NCBI RefSeq assembly: GCF_014652315.1
Contig: NZ_BMYO01000010.1
Span: forward strand, 1-64,000
Reading direction: 5' to 3'
Source: Jeongeupia chitinilytica
Lineage (GTDB): Bacteria > Pseudomonadota > Gammaproteobacteria > Burkholderiales > Chitinibacteraceae
Length of the DNA stretch: 64,000 nucleotides
Shown here: piece after piece, positions 16,934 through 25,235 of the stretch
Layout of the letters: the number at the start of each line of letters is the position of its first letter
Position numbering within the stretch: the first letter of the stretch is position 1
Translations under genes and position numbers: made by a program
Notes under the pieces: model-generated
The model's database searches: none
The model's input: only the letters and a program-made list of their open reading frames with translations
What the model was told of the DNA's origin: nothing

Positions 16934-18943
16934 ATGAAAATGAAGCGCATGCTCGGTTGTTCCGCCGTGTTCTCGATGGTTGTGGTGTCAAACATGGCCA
17001 TGGCTTATGACTTCAATACCCAGACGAAGAACGCGACCTCCTACACCAAACAAGCCAACGAGCAGGTGTACAAGGAACTCGACTTCGGCAACAAGACCGC
17101 ATTTACCGATGCCGACCGCGGCTTCATCGCACCGCTGCTGAACAACGGCGACATCGACGGCGTCTTCAGCGCCACCGGTATGAACTACATGCAGGACAAG
17201 AAAGCGCCTGATTCGGTCAACCCCAGCCTGTGGCGCCATGCCCAGCTGGTGAACCGTGGCGGTCTGTACAAGGTCAGCGACCACATCTACCAGGTACGCG
17301 GCCAGGACCTGTCGAACCTGACCATCATCGAGACCGACAAGGGCATGGTGTTCTACGACGTCGAGTACTCGGGCAAGGCCCTCAAGGCGTCGATCGATCT
17401 GTACGAAAAGAACCGCGGCAAGCGCGCCCTGGTGGGCGTGATCATCTCGCACAGCCACGCCGACCACTTCGGCGGCTTCGAGGGCATCTATGCGGCGGGC
17501 CTCGCCACGCCGGAAGACGTGAAGAGCGGCAAGCTGCCGGTGATCGCGCCGGAAGGCTTCGTCGAAGAAGCCGTGAGCGAAAACGTGATGGCCGGCAACA
17601 TCATGGCCCGCCGTGCCGGCTACCAGTACGGCAACGTGCTCAAGGTCAACGAGAAAGGCATCGTGACGGGTGCACTCGGCCCGGCGCTGGCGAACGACAA
17701 GTCGTCGCTGCCGATTCCGAACAAGTACATCACCAAGGATGGCGAAACCGTCAAGATCGACGGCGTCGACTTCGTGTTCTACCTCGTGCCGCACACCGAA
17801 GCACCGTCGGAAATGGTGATGTTCATTCCGAAGTGGAACGCACTGTCGATGGCCGAAGACGTGAACCACCTGCAGCACAACATCTACACGCTGCGTGGCG
17901 CCCAGATCCGTGACGCCGCCGCCTGGGCCAAGTACATCAACCAGACGCTGGGCCGCTGGGGCGACAAGGTCGAAGTGCAGTTCGGCCCGCACACCTGGCC
18001 GGCCTGGGGCAACAAGAACGTGGTCGAGTACCTCAAGACCCAGCGCGATGCTTACCAGTCGCTCTACGACACCACGCTGCGCTATGCCAACTACGGCTAC
18101 GGTCCGGACGAGATTGCCGAAAACGCCAAGTTGCCGAAGTCGGTGTTCAACAACTGGGACAACCGCCCGTATTACGGCAATACCAAGAACAACCTGAAGT
18201 CGACCTACATCCGCAACCTGGGCTGGTATGACGGCAATGCGGCCAAGCTGGCGGCTTATCCGGACGCCGAGCGCGGCCAGCGCTACGTCGAGGCTTTCGG
18301 TGGCGAGCAGAAGGTGCTGGATGCGGCACTCAAGAGCTTCAACAAGGGCGACTACCGCTTCACGACCGAGCTGCTGAACAACATCGTCGCGTCGAACCCG
18401 AAGAACCAGAAGGCCGTGCTGCTGATGGCCGACGCGCTGGAGCAGCTGGGCTATCAGGAAGAGACCGCGCTGAACCGCAACTGGTACCTTGCCGGAGCGC
18501 AGGAGCTGCGTGCAGGCGGCAATGTGCCGAACAACCTGTCGACCACATCGCCGGAAGTGATCGCCGGGCTACCGGGTGACATGCTCATGCCGTACCTCGG
18601 CATGACGATCGACCAGATCAAGGCCGAGAAGGTGGGCAACCACGTGATCAACCTGAACCTGGCGGGCGAGAAGCCTTACAGCATCGATCTGCACAACGGC
18701 GTGTTCAACACTCTCGGCGACTTCAGCGCCAAGAACGCCGATGTGTCGCTCGATATCGCCAAACCGGACCTGCTGGCTTTCCTCGCCGGCAAGACCTCCC
18801 TCGACGATCTGGTCAAGGGCGGCAAGGCCAAGGTGAGCGGCGATACGAAGGTGCTCAACACGTTGCCGGGCCTGTTCGATCTGAGCATCAAGAACAACAT
18901 GAACCTGGTACTGCCACTGCAACCGGAAAACCGGATCAGGTAA
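16934..18943 (+). CDS. SdsA-type alkylsulfatase (metallo-beta-lactamase fold)
   Basis: A 669-aa secreted alkylsulfatase of the SdsA1 family, which hydrolyses primary alkyl sulfates such as dodecyl sulfate. A signal peptide ends at about residue 24 (NMAMA). The di-zinc motif HSHADH is at 173-178, and MAEDVNHLQHNIYTLRGAQ is the family's substrate/zinc region. The C-terminal 130 residues fit the SCP2-like domain that binds the alkyl chain. An AAGGAG site 10 nt upstream sets the start, and a strong terminator follows. It liberates inorganic sulfate outside the cytoplasm, fitting the sulfur-scavenging locus. Confidence 0.93.
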   Translation: MKMKRMLGCSAVFSMVVVSNMAMAYDFNTQTKNATSYTKQANEQVYKELDFGNKTAFTDADRGFIAPLLNNGDIDGVFSATGMNYMQDKKAPDSVNPSLWRHAQLVNRGGLYKVSDHIYQVRGQDLSNLTIIETDKGMVFYDVEYSGKALKASIDLYEKNRGKRALVGVIISHSHADHFGGFEGIYAAGLATPEDVKSGKLPVIAPEGFVEEAVSENVMAGNIMARRAGYQYGNVLKVNEKGIVTGALGPALANDKSSLPIPNKYITKDGETVKIDGVDFVFYLVPHTEAPSEMVMFIPKWNALSMAEDVNHLQHNIYTLRGAQIRDAAAWAKYINQTLGRWGDKVEVQFGPHTWPAWGNKNVVEYLKTQRDAYQSLYDTTLRYANYGYGPDEIAENAKLPKSVFNNWDNRPYYGNTKNNLKSTYIRNLGWYDGNAAKLAAYPDAERGQRYVEAFGGEQKVLDAALKSFNKGDYRFTTELLNNIVASNPKNQKAVLLMADALEQLGYQEETALNRNWYLAGAQELRAGGNVPNNLSTTSPEVIAGLPGDMLMPYLGMTIDQIKAEKVGNHVINLNLAGEKPYSIDLHNGVFNTLGDFSAKNADVSLDIAKPDLLAFLAGKTSLDDLVKGGKAKVSGDTKVLNTLPGLFDLSIKNNMNLVLPLQPENRIR

Positions 18944-19009
18944 CGCTGGCCAAGGGTGGCGGACCCGCATGCGGGCCACCACCCGACGCATCGGCACGGG
19001 ATTCCCTGC

Positions 19010-19049
19010 AAGCAAAAGCCCCGGTCGACATTGACCGGGGCTTTTGCTT
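19010..19049. terminator. Bidirectional terminator after the alkylsulfatase gene
   Basis: A perfect 17-bp stem (19010-19026 with 19033-19049) with a 6-nt loop. The stem ends in A-rich and T-rich arms (AGCAAAAG / CTTTTGCT), so it can act for the alkylsulfatase gene and for the convergent VOC gene. Confidence 0.85.
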
Positions 19050-19106
19050 GTCGAAAACACGACCTCGCCATCCGTGCCGGACACCGGAGGTCCTGCGCAG
19101 GCCGAC

Positions 19107-19511
19107 TTACGACTGAACGTGTGCAGGGTCCATGTACATCAGCTCCCACAGGTGACCGTCGAGGTCTTCGAAACCGTGGCCGTACATGAAGCCGTAGTCC
19201 TTCGGCTCGCGCAATGCCTTGCCGCCGGCAGCCAGCGCCTTGGCGACCAGCGCATCGACCTGCTCCCGGCTCTCGCACGACAGGCAGGTCAGGATTTCGG
19301 TGTGCGTGTTTGCGTCACAGAGCGCCTTGTCGGTAAAGCTCTGGAAGAACGGCTTGACCAGCAGCATCACGTAGATCGTGTCGCTGATGACCATGCAGGC
19401 GGCGCTCTCGTTGGTGAATTGCGCGTTGAAGCTGTAGCCGAGCGCGGCAAAGAAGGTTTTGGACCGCTCGAGGTCGTCGACCGCGAGATTGATGAACACT
19501 TGCTGGGCCAT
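19107..19511 (-). CDS. VOC-superfamily (glyoxalase/extradiol-like) protein
   Basis: A 134-aa single-chain VOC protein. It opens with FINLAVDDLERSKTFFAALG, the usual first beta-alpha-beta module, and ends with HGFEDLDGHLWELMYM, which carries the C-terminal metal-binding Glu. Such proteins include glyoxalase I, antibiotic-binding proteins and PhnB-like proteins; no specific function can be assigned. It converges with the alkylsulfatase gene across a shared terminator and is divergent from the second VOC gene. Confidence 0.85.
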   Translation of the reverse strand: MAQQVFINLAVDDLERSKTFFAALGYSFNAQFTNESAACMVISDTIYVMLLVKPFFQSFTDKALCDANTHTEILTCLSCESREQVDALVAKALAAGGKALREPKDYGFMYGHGFEDLDGHLWELMYMDPAHVQS

Positions 19512-19721
19512 GGGTGCATCCTTTCGGTAGGAACGGGCGCCGTCATGGCACCCCGCACACCCTTTTTATCACAATGTCATTGCCAGCCAATCCGATTCTT
19601 TCAGGAAATTTTGGAATATATGAAAGTTGTTTCCAGGTTCCAATACGCCGAGTGCAAGCTGACGCCAAGGCCATCGCTCGCCGCAGCCCCCCCATTCCGA
19701 TCATCGACGCGAGGTAGAACC

Positions 19722-20114
19722 ATGAAGCTCGGCTACACCATCATCTACGTTCCGGACGTTGCCGCATCGTTGACGTTCTACGAGTCGGCATTCGGCCTGA
19801 CACGCCGCTTCCTGCACGAATCGGGCAGCTATGGCGAACTCGATACCGGCGAAACCACGCTGGCCTTTGCCGACCATGCGCTTGGCGACGCCAACTTTCC
19901 CGGCGGCCACGTTGCCGCGCACGATTCGCCCAGACCGCTCGGATTCGAGATCGCACTGGTGACCGACGACGTCGCTGCGGCGCACGCCGCGGCGGTCAAC
20001 GCCGGCGCAACCGAGCTGGCGGCGCCGGCCGGCAAGCCCTGGGGCCAGACCGTCTCCTACGTCCGCTGCCCGGACGGCGTGTTGGTCGAGCTGTGCACGC
20101 CGATGGCCGGCTAG
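19722..20114 (+). CDS. VOC-superfamily protein, glyoxalase-like
   Basis: A 130-aa VOC protein unrelated in detail to the one at 19,107. It begins GYTIIYVPDVAASLTFYESA and ends YVRCPDGVLVELCTPM; the Glu in VELCTP is the expected C-terminal metal ligand. The ATG at 19722 has a GAGG site 8 nt upstream. The gap before it (19,512-19,721) is AT-rich around 19,560-19,630. It may be a lyase or a resistance-type binding protein; the substrate is unknown. Confidence 0.83.
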   Translation: MKLGYTIIYVPDVAASLTFYESAFGLTRRFLHESGSYGELDTGETTLAFADHALGDANFPGGHVAAHDSPRPLGFEIALVTDDVAAAHAAAVNAGATELAAPAGKPWGQTVSYVRCPDGVLVELCTPMAG

Positions 20115-20166
20115 CCGTCGGCCGGCTTGCCCCGCAGTCGCCGGAACAACCGTCAGGACCGCCAGG

Positions 20167-20502
20167 TCAGCGCGCCTGTGCGCCGATCCGGTCCAGCGAC
20201 GCCGCCAGCGCGCAGGTCGAACGGCGGCAAGCAACGAAGCGCACGTTCTCGGCCTGCGCGGCCGAGCGGTAGTTGCGCATCACGTTGTGGCCGAGGAAAT
20301 CGGTGAACAGGATGACGATGTCCATGCCCTTGATGCCGCTGGGCCGGCGCTGGTGCGAGGGATTGCGACCGGTGATGTGGTGGCCGATGCGGATGCCGTA
20401 ATCGGCAAGCACATCGGGAATGTTGCCGAGCGAATCGGCACCGACGATATAGGCCTGCAGCGCGTCGGCGCGCGCGGCGGCCTGCGTGGCATGAGCGGTC
20501 AT
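20167..20502 (-). CDS. DUF2325 domain protein
   Basis: A 111-aa cytoplasmic protein that I recognise as DUF2325. The domain starts at VGADSLGNIPDVLADYGI, continues through a conserved HHITGRNPSHQRRP stretch and DIVILFTDFLGHN, and ends with FVACRRSTCALAASL. The family has no established reaction. The gene lies in the sulfur locus upstream of an MFS gene and the SfnR-like regulator, all on the minus strand but separated by about 200 bp, so it probably has its own promoter. Confidence 0.8.
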   Translation of the reverse strand: MTAHATQAAARADALQAYIVGADSLGNIPDVLADYGIRIGHHITGRNPSHQRRPSGIKGMDIVILFTDFLGHNVMRNYRSAAQAENVRFVACRRSTCALAASLDRIGAQAR

Positions 20503-20555
20503 GTTGTTGTCCTTGCGCGGGCTGTAGTGCCAGATTAGCCGGCCGCAAATAGAAC

Positions 20556-20581
20556 AACAAAGAATATGGATTTACTTTGTT
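20556..20581 (-). promoter_or_regulatory. AACAAAG/CTTTGTT dyad upstream of the DUF2325 gene
   Basis: A perfect 7-bp inverted repeat with a 12-bp AT-rich spacer lies 54 bp upstream of the DUF2325 start. It is followed by TTATTCCACAAA, and a related TTATTCCAACAAA lies upstream of the sfnR-like gene (around 23,222). A sulfur-starvation regulator of the CysB type is conceivable, but I cannot confirm the motif. Confidence 0.3.
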
Positions 20582-20707
20582 ATTCCACAAAAACACATAC
20601 AACAACAGGCAGTAAGAGAACGGACAAGCAGCCTGAAGCCGTCATCCGCGCGGTGAGCACGCAAGGCAGGCCGGATTTCGCCGCACCAGGCCGGCCGGCG
20701 CCCCCCC

Positions 20708-21913
20708 TCAGTGCAGCGTGTCGCGCTGTGCCAGCGTCGGGAACAGCCGCATCCAGATCACGACCACCGCCAGCGTGCCGACGCCACCGAGCACGACGGC
20801 CAGCATCGGTCCGAGCAGCGCGGCGGTGACGCCGGACTCGAACTCGCCAAGCTGGTTCGATGCGCCGATGAACAGGCCGTTGACTGCGCTGACCCGGCCG
20901 CGCATCGTGTCCGGCGTTTCCAGCTGCACGAAGGTGCCGCGAATCACCATGCTGATCATGTCGGCCACGCCGAGCACGACCAGCGCCGCCAGTGACAGCC
21001 AGAACTGCGTCGACAGGCCGAAGACGATGGTCGCGACACCGAACACGGCGACGGCAATGAACATCGTCCGGCCGACCCGCTGCCTGAGCGGAAAATGCGC
21101 GAGCCAGATCGAGGTCGCGATCGCCCCGACCGCCGGCGCCGAGCGCAACAGCCCCAGCCCCCATGGCCCGGTATGCAGGATGTCCTTGGCGAAAATCGGC
21201 AGCAGTGCGGTCGCGCCGCCGAGCAGCACGGCAAACAGGTCGAGCGAGATGGCACCGAAGATGTCGGGGCGCGAACGGATGAAGCGGATGCCGGCCAGCA
21301 GGTTGTCCAGCGTCGCCTTCTGCGCCCCGCCCTGCGGTTTCTGCTGCGGCAATGCGAACATCAGTCCGGTCGCGACCGCGTACGCCAGTGCCGACAGCCC
21401 GTAGGTCAGGTCCGGCCCGACCGCGTACAGAAAGCCGCCAATGGCCGGGGCGATGATGATGGCGGCCTGGCGCGCCGATGCGGCGGCGGCGACCGCGGTC
21501 GGCAGCAATGGCGCCGGAACGATGCCCGGCAGCAGGGCCTGCATGGCGGGCATTTCGAACGCCCGCGCCGTACCGAGCAGGAAGGCGACGGCAAAGATCG
21601 TCTCGCGGTTGAGCCAGCCGCCGATGCTGCCGGCGAACAGCAGCAGCGCGCCGGCCACCTGCAGCGCCTTGGTCAGCGCGCAGATCAGCCGCCGTTCGTA
21701 CTTGTCGGCGACATGGCCGATCTGCAGCATGAACAGCACGCGCGGCAGGAACTCGAACAGGCCGGTCAGACCCAGATCGAGCGCGCTGCCGGTCAGCGTG
21801 TACATCTGCCAGCCGATCGCGACGGTCAGGACCTGAAAGCCCCCGGCAGTCATGACCTGCGCGGACCAGAAGGCGAGGAAGGGACGGTGGTGACGCAGGG
21901 AATCGGCGGACAT
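20708..21913 (-). CDS. MFS transporter (EntS/MefA-like)
   Basis: A 401-aa major facilitator with about 12 membrane helices, of the branch that includes the enterobactin exporter EntS. Features are an N-terminal LAFWSAQVMTAGGFQVLTVA helix, the loop HVADKYERRLICALTK (motif A-like) and ETPDTMRGRVSAVNG, a block typical of this branch. It lies 111 bp downstream of the sfnR-like gene on the same strand and 205 bp upstream of the DUF2325 start. It may export a product or toxic intermediate of organosulfur metabolism; substrate unknown. Confidence 0.87.
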   Translation of the reverse strand: MSADSLRHHRPFLAFWSAQVMTAGGFQVLTVAIGWQMYTLTGSALDLGLTGLFEFLPRVLFMLQIGHVADKYERRLICALTKALQVAGALLLFAGSIGGWLNRETIFAVAFLLGTARAFEMPAMQALLPGIVPAPLLPTAVAAAASARQAAIIIAPAIGGFLYAVGPDLTYGLSALAYAVATGLMFALPQQKPQGGAQKATLDNLLAGIRFIRSRPDIFGAISLDLFAVLLGGATALLPIFAKDILHTGPWGLGLLRSAPAVGAIATSIWLAHFPLRQRVGRTMFIAVAVFGVATIVFGLSTQFWLSLAALVVLGVADMISMVIRGTFVQLETPDTMRGRVSAVNGLFIGASNQLGEFESGVTAALLGPMLAVVLGGVGTLAVVVIWMRLFPTLAQRDTLH

Positions 21914-22024
21914 GGACTCGGACGGCGAAAGGCGGGAAGGACTTCCCGCCTAACGACGGCACAGCGGGCAAGGTTGACACATTACCCGATGAAACAATAA
22001 AAAAGACAACTTTTTACGGCGACC

Positions 22025-23140
22025 TCAGGCGGCGACCGCATCACCGCGCCATGCCGGCTCGCTGTCGCGCAGCATGCCGTGGCGCTTCAGCAGCGTACGC
22101 AGCACATTGCGCGAGATGCCGAGCAGCGCCGCAGCACGGACCTGGTTGTAGCCGCTGTGGCGGTAAGCCTCGTTCAGGATCACCCGCTCCAGCTCGTTGA
22201 ACAGCCCCGGCTGGCCGGCGGCAAACAGCGCACGCAGCTGCTGGCCGATCGCCGCGAGCGGCGGCGCCTGGACATGCCCGCCGGCCTGCGTCGGCGCATG
22301 CGCCTCTCCCGCGTACGATGCCGCCCGGGTCGGCGCACCGGCCAGTTTCAGGTGCTCGGCGCGGATCTCGCCGCCGCTGGCGACCAGCAGCGCGAAGTGC
22401 ACGACGTTCTCGAGCTCGCGGATGTTGCCGGGCCAGCCGTAGTCGAGCAGCGCCTGCGTGGCATCGTCCGACAGCTGTGGCTGCGCCAGCTGCAGGCGCT
22501 GGCTGTAGCGGCCGATGAAGTAGTCGACCAGCGGCAGGATGTCGCCCCGGCGTTCGCGCAGCGGCGGCAGCCGCAACTGGGCAATGTTGAGCCGGTACAG
22601 CAGATCGAGCCGGAAATGGCCGGCCGCGACCGCATCGCCAAGGTCGACGTTGGTCGCCGCCAGCAGGCGGACGTCGACCGGAATCGGCTTGCGGGCTCCC
22701 ACCCGGACGACCTCGCCTTCCTGCAACACCCGCAGCAGCTTCACTTGCAGCGGCAGTGGCAGATCACCGATTTCGTCGAGGAACAGCGTGCCGTGGTGGG
22801 CCGCTTCAAACCAGCCTTCGCGCCGCGCCACCGCACCAGTGAAAGCGCCGGCTTCATGGCCGAACAGCTCGCTCTCGGCCAGCTGTTCGCTGATCGCGCC
22901 GCAGTTGACCGCAACGAACGGTCCCTTGCGGCCGCTGAGCTGGTGGATGTGCCGGGCAATCAGCTCCTTGCCGGTGCCGGTCTCGCCGATCACCAGCACC
23001 GGCATCGTCGAGGGGGCGATCCGTTCGAGCTGTTGCAGCAGGGCACGCGAGGTCTGGTCGGCGAATACCGCGGCCTTGGCGCGGATCGACAGCGGCGTGT
23101 CGCCACCAGGGAAGGAAAGCAGGGTCGGGCTGGCGTCCAT
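22025..23140 (-). CDS. sfnR: SfnR-like sigma-54-dependent transcriptional activator
   Basis: A 371-aa enhancer-binding protein with only a 28-residue segment before the AAA+ core, so it lacks the usual N-terminal sensor domain. Walker A is GETGTGKE (52-59), the sigma-54-contacting loop GAFTGA is at 98-103 and Walker B GTLFLDEIGD at 117-126. A Fis-type helix-turn-helix with GISRNVLR occupies about 332-355. This layout and size match SfnR, the Pseudomonas activator of dimethyl-sulfone genes under sulfur starvation. Without a sensor domain, activity is probably set by expression level. It is the obvious candidate for the sigma-54 promoters at 12,268 and 12,507. Confidence 0.85.
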   Translation of the reverse strand: MDASPTLLSFPGGDTPLSIRAKAAVFADQTSRALLQQLERIAPSTMPVLVIGETGTGKELIARHIHQLSGRKGPFVAVNCGAISEQLAESELFGHEAGAFTGAVARREGWFEAAHHGTLFLDEIGDLPLPLQVKLLRVLQEGEVVRVGARKPIPVDVRLLAATNVDLGDAVAAGHFRLDLLYRLNIAQLRLPPLRERRGDILPLVDYFIGRYSQRLQLAQPQLSDDATQALLDYGWPGNIRELENVVHFALLVASGGEIRAEHLKLAGAPTRAASYAGEAHAPTQAGGHVQAPPLAAIGQQLRALFAAGQPGLFNELERVILNEAYRHSGYNQVRAAALLGISRNVLRTLLKRHGMLRDSEPAWRGDAVAA

Positions 23141-23348
23141 TCGGGTCTCCTGGGTTCAGGCGACCGGTCTTGCGACGTTGCGCCCTACGATTGTTGCGTA
23201 AGGCAATTTACCGCGCCGCTCTTATTCCAACAAATAATTAAGAATTAGAACTTAATCATCGTGCAGAATAAAAACAGCAAGCAGTCAGGAAACGGACGCC
23301 GGCCCCGGCCGGCGGTGCACGTTGAAGCCGAAGCAGCGGAACGGCGGC

Positions 23349-23549
23349 CTAGTCTTCTTCCCAGACCTCGCGTGGCGCTTCGGCCAGCAGGCGGTCTTCG
23401 TGCGCCCAGCGCATCTGGCGCACCTTGAGGAAGGCCTCTTTCTTCAGCTGCCCTTTGGCCTGGTCTTCGCTCGACAACGCCCGCTCTCTGCGGATTGCCG
23501 CGCCATACACCGCATCCAGATACGACTCCGACTTGGTAATCAACGTCAT
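23349..23549 (-). CDS. Small hypothetical protein
   Basis: A 66-aa, highly charged, probably helical protein (starts MTLITKSESYLDAVYG, ends acidic EVWEED). I do not recognise the family. A GGAGGAC ribosome site immediately upstream, much better than for nearby spurious frames, supports a real gene. It lies 208 bp upstream of the sfnR-like gene on the same strand. The gap between them is AT-rich and contains TTAAG-N8-CTTAA near 23,241-23,258. Confidence 0.6.
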   Translation of the reverse strand: MTLITKSESYLDAVYGAAIRRERALSSEDQAKGQLKKEAFLKVRQMRWAHEDRLLAEAPREVWEED

Positions 23550-23777
23550 GTCCTCCAGGAGCTGAGATGGTCAGCCTACATGCATCTGCCAGGACACGGC
23601 ATGTCGATTGCGTTTTCCGGCAGGGATGCAGGCGATGACGCGACACTGCACGCCGAACATGGCAGCGATATTGCAGTGTATTCCCGAATGCGGGCGCAAT
23701 GACAACCGCGCCACAGCCGCCGCCGTCAACGAAAGCCCCGGGCCGGCGTTGAGTGCGAAACCACACGGGAGCGCGCC

Positions 23778-25235
23778 ATGCATCGTGCCTTGTTCACGCT
23801 GGCCTTTGCGGCACTGATGGCCGGCGCCGCGCCGGTACGGGCCGGCGGCGACGATTTGCGCTGGTTGCAACGCACCGGATTCGGTGTCGATGCCGCCGCG
23901 GTGCAGTCCTTGCAGAGGCTCGGTCCATCGCGCTATCTCGACGCCCAGCTCGGCCCGGAGCAACCGTTGCCGGCCAGCGTGCAGGCTCAAATCGATGCGA
24001 TGCCGATCAGCAGCACCGGCATCGCAGCCCTCTTCGCCCAAGCCGACACGCTCAAGGCCGCCATCGACGCCGCGCAAAGCGATGCCGACAAGCAGGCGGC
24101 GAAAAAGGCTCATGGCGCCTTCGAGCAGGACGTGCTGCAACAGGCGATGCAGCGCAACCTGCTGCGCGCGATCCATTCGCCCGATCCGCTGCGGCAGAAA
24201 CTGGTGTGGTTCTGGTTCAACCATTTCAACGTGTTCTCCGGCAAGAACAACGGCCGGTTGCTGATTCCCGATTACGAGGAAAACGCGATCCGGCCCTACG
24301 CGCTCGGCCGTTTCCGCGATCTGGTGATGGCGACGTTGAAGCACCCGGCGATGCTGGTCTACCTCGACAACGCGCAGAACGCCGCCGGCAAGCTGAACGA
24401 AAACTACGCGCGCGAGCTGATGGAGCTGCACACGCTCGGCGTCGACGGCGGCTACACGCAGGCCGACGTGCAGGCCTTGGCACGCATTCTCACCGGCGTG
24501 AGCGTCAACCTGCGCGGCGAAGCGCGGCCGCGCGCGGCGATGCAGCCCGGCTATCTGCACGAAGGCGCGTTCGAATTCATTCCGCGCCGGCACGACTGGG
24601 GCGACAAGGTGCTGCTGGGACAGACGATCAAGGGCACCGGGTTCGACGAGGTCGAGACCGCCGTGACCTTGCTGTGCCGCCAGCCGGCCACCGCCCGCCA
24701 CATCTCGCAGCAACTGGCGACCTATCTGCTTGGCAGCCCGGCCGATCCGCAGCTCGTCGCCCGGATGACCGAGACCTTCCAGCGCAGCGACGGCGACATC
24801 GCCGCCACGGTGCGCGTGCTGTTCCGCTCGCCCCAGGCCCGCAGCGCGCCGCCGTTCTACACCGACCCGTACCGCTACGTCGTCTCGGCGCTGCGCCAGG
24901 GGTACGACGGCCAGACGCTGGGCAATGTGCAGCCAGCGATCAACTGGCTGAACCAGCAGGGCGAACCACTGTACGGCCGGCTGACGCCGGACGGCTACCC
25001 GCTCGATGGCGATGCGTGGGCCAGCGATGGCCAGATGGTGAAACGCTTCGAAGTCGCCCGCGCCATCGCCGGCGGACGGGCGCCGCTGGCGCCAAGTAGC
25101 ACCCCCACGCCGTCGTACCAGTGGCGCTTCGCGCAATCGGCCGGTGTGCAGACGCGCAACGTGCTCGACCGCGCTACCTCGCCGACCGAATGGAACCTGC
25201 TCTGGCTGTCCGCCCCGGAGATGAACCATGACTGA
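23778..25235 (+). CDS. DUF1800 family protein
   Basis: A 485-aa exported protein of family DUF1800. A signal peptide ends near residue 22 (APVRA). Typical blocks are LRWLQRTGFGVD near the N-terminus, LVWFWFNHFNVF, and NENYARELMELHTLGVDGG. The family almost always precedes a DUF1501 gene, as here, where the two overlap by 8 bp. The function is not established; pairs like this are thought to act in the cell envelope. The N-terminal ATG follows a GGAG site. Confidence 0.88.
   Translation: MHRALFTLAFAALMAGAAPVRAGGDDLRWLQRTGFGVDAAAVQSLQRLGPSRYLDAQLGPEQPLPASVQAQIDAMPISSTGIAALFAQADTLKAAIDAAQSDADKQAAKKAHGAFEQDVLQQAMQRNLLRAIHSPDPLRQKLVWFWFNHFNVFSGKNNGRLLIPDYEENAIRPYALGRFRDLVMATLKHPAMLVYLDNAQNAAGKLNENYARELMELHTLGVDGGYTQADVQALARILTGVSVNLRGEARPRAAMQPGYLHEGAFEFIPRRHDWGDKVLLGQTIKGTGFDEVETAVTLLCRQPATARHISQQLATYLLGSPADPQLVARMTETFQRSDGDIAATVRVLFRSPQARSAPPFYTDPYRYVVSALRQGYDGQTLGNVQPAINWLNQQGEPLYGRLTPDGYPLDGDAWASDGQMVKRFEVARAIAGGRAPLAPSSTPTPSYQWRFAQSAGVQTRNVLDRATSPTEWNLLWLSAPEMNHD

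Noticed and set aside
20517..20532. A TGGCAC-containing sigma-54-like site before the DUF2325 gene
   Set aside because: The GG and GC elements are 13 bp apart instead of 12 and the -12 box lacks TTGC, so it is not a credible sigma-54 promoter.
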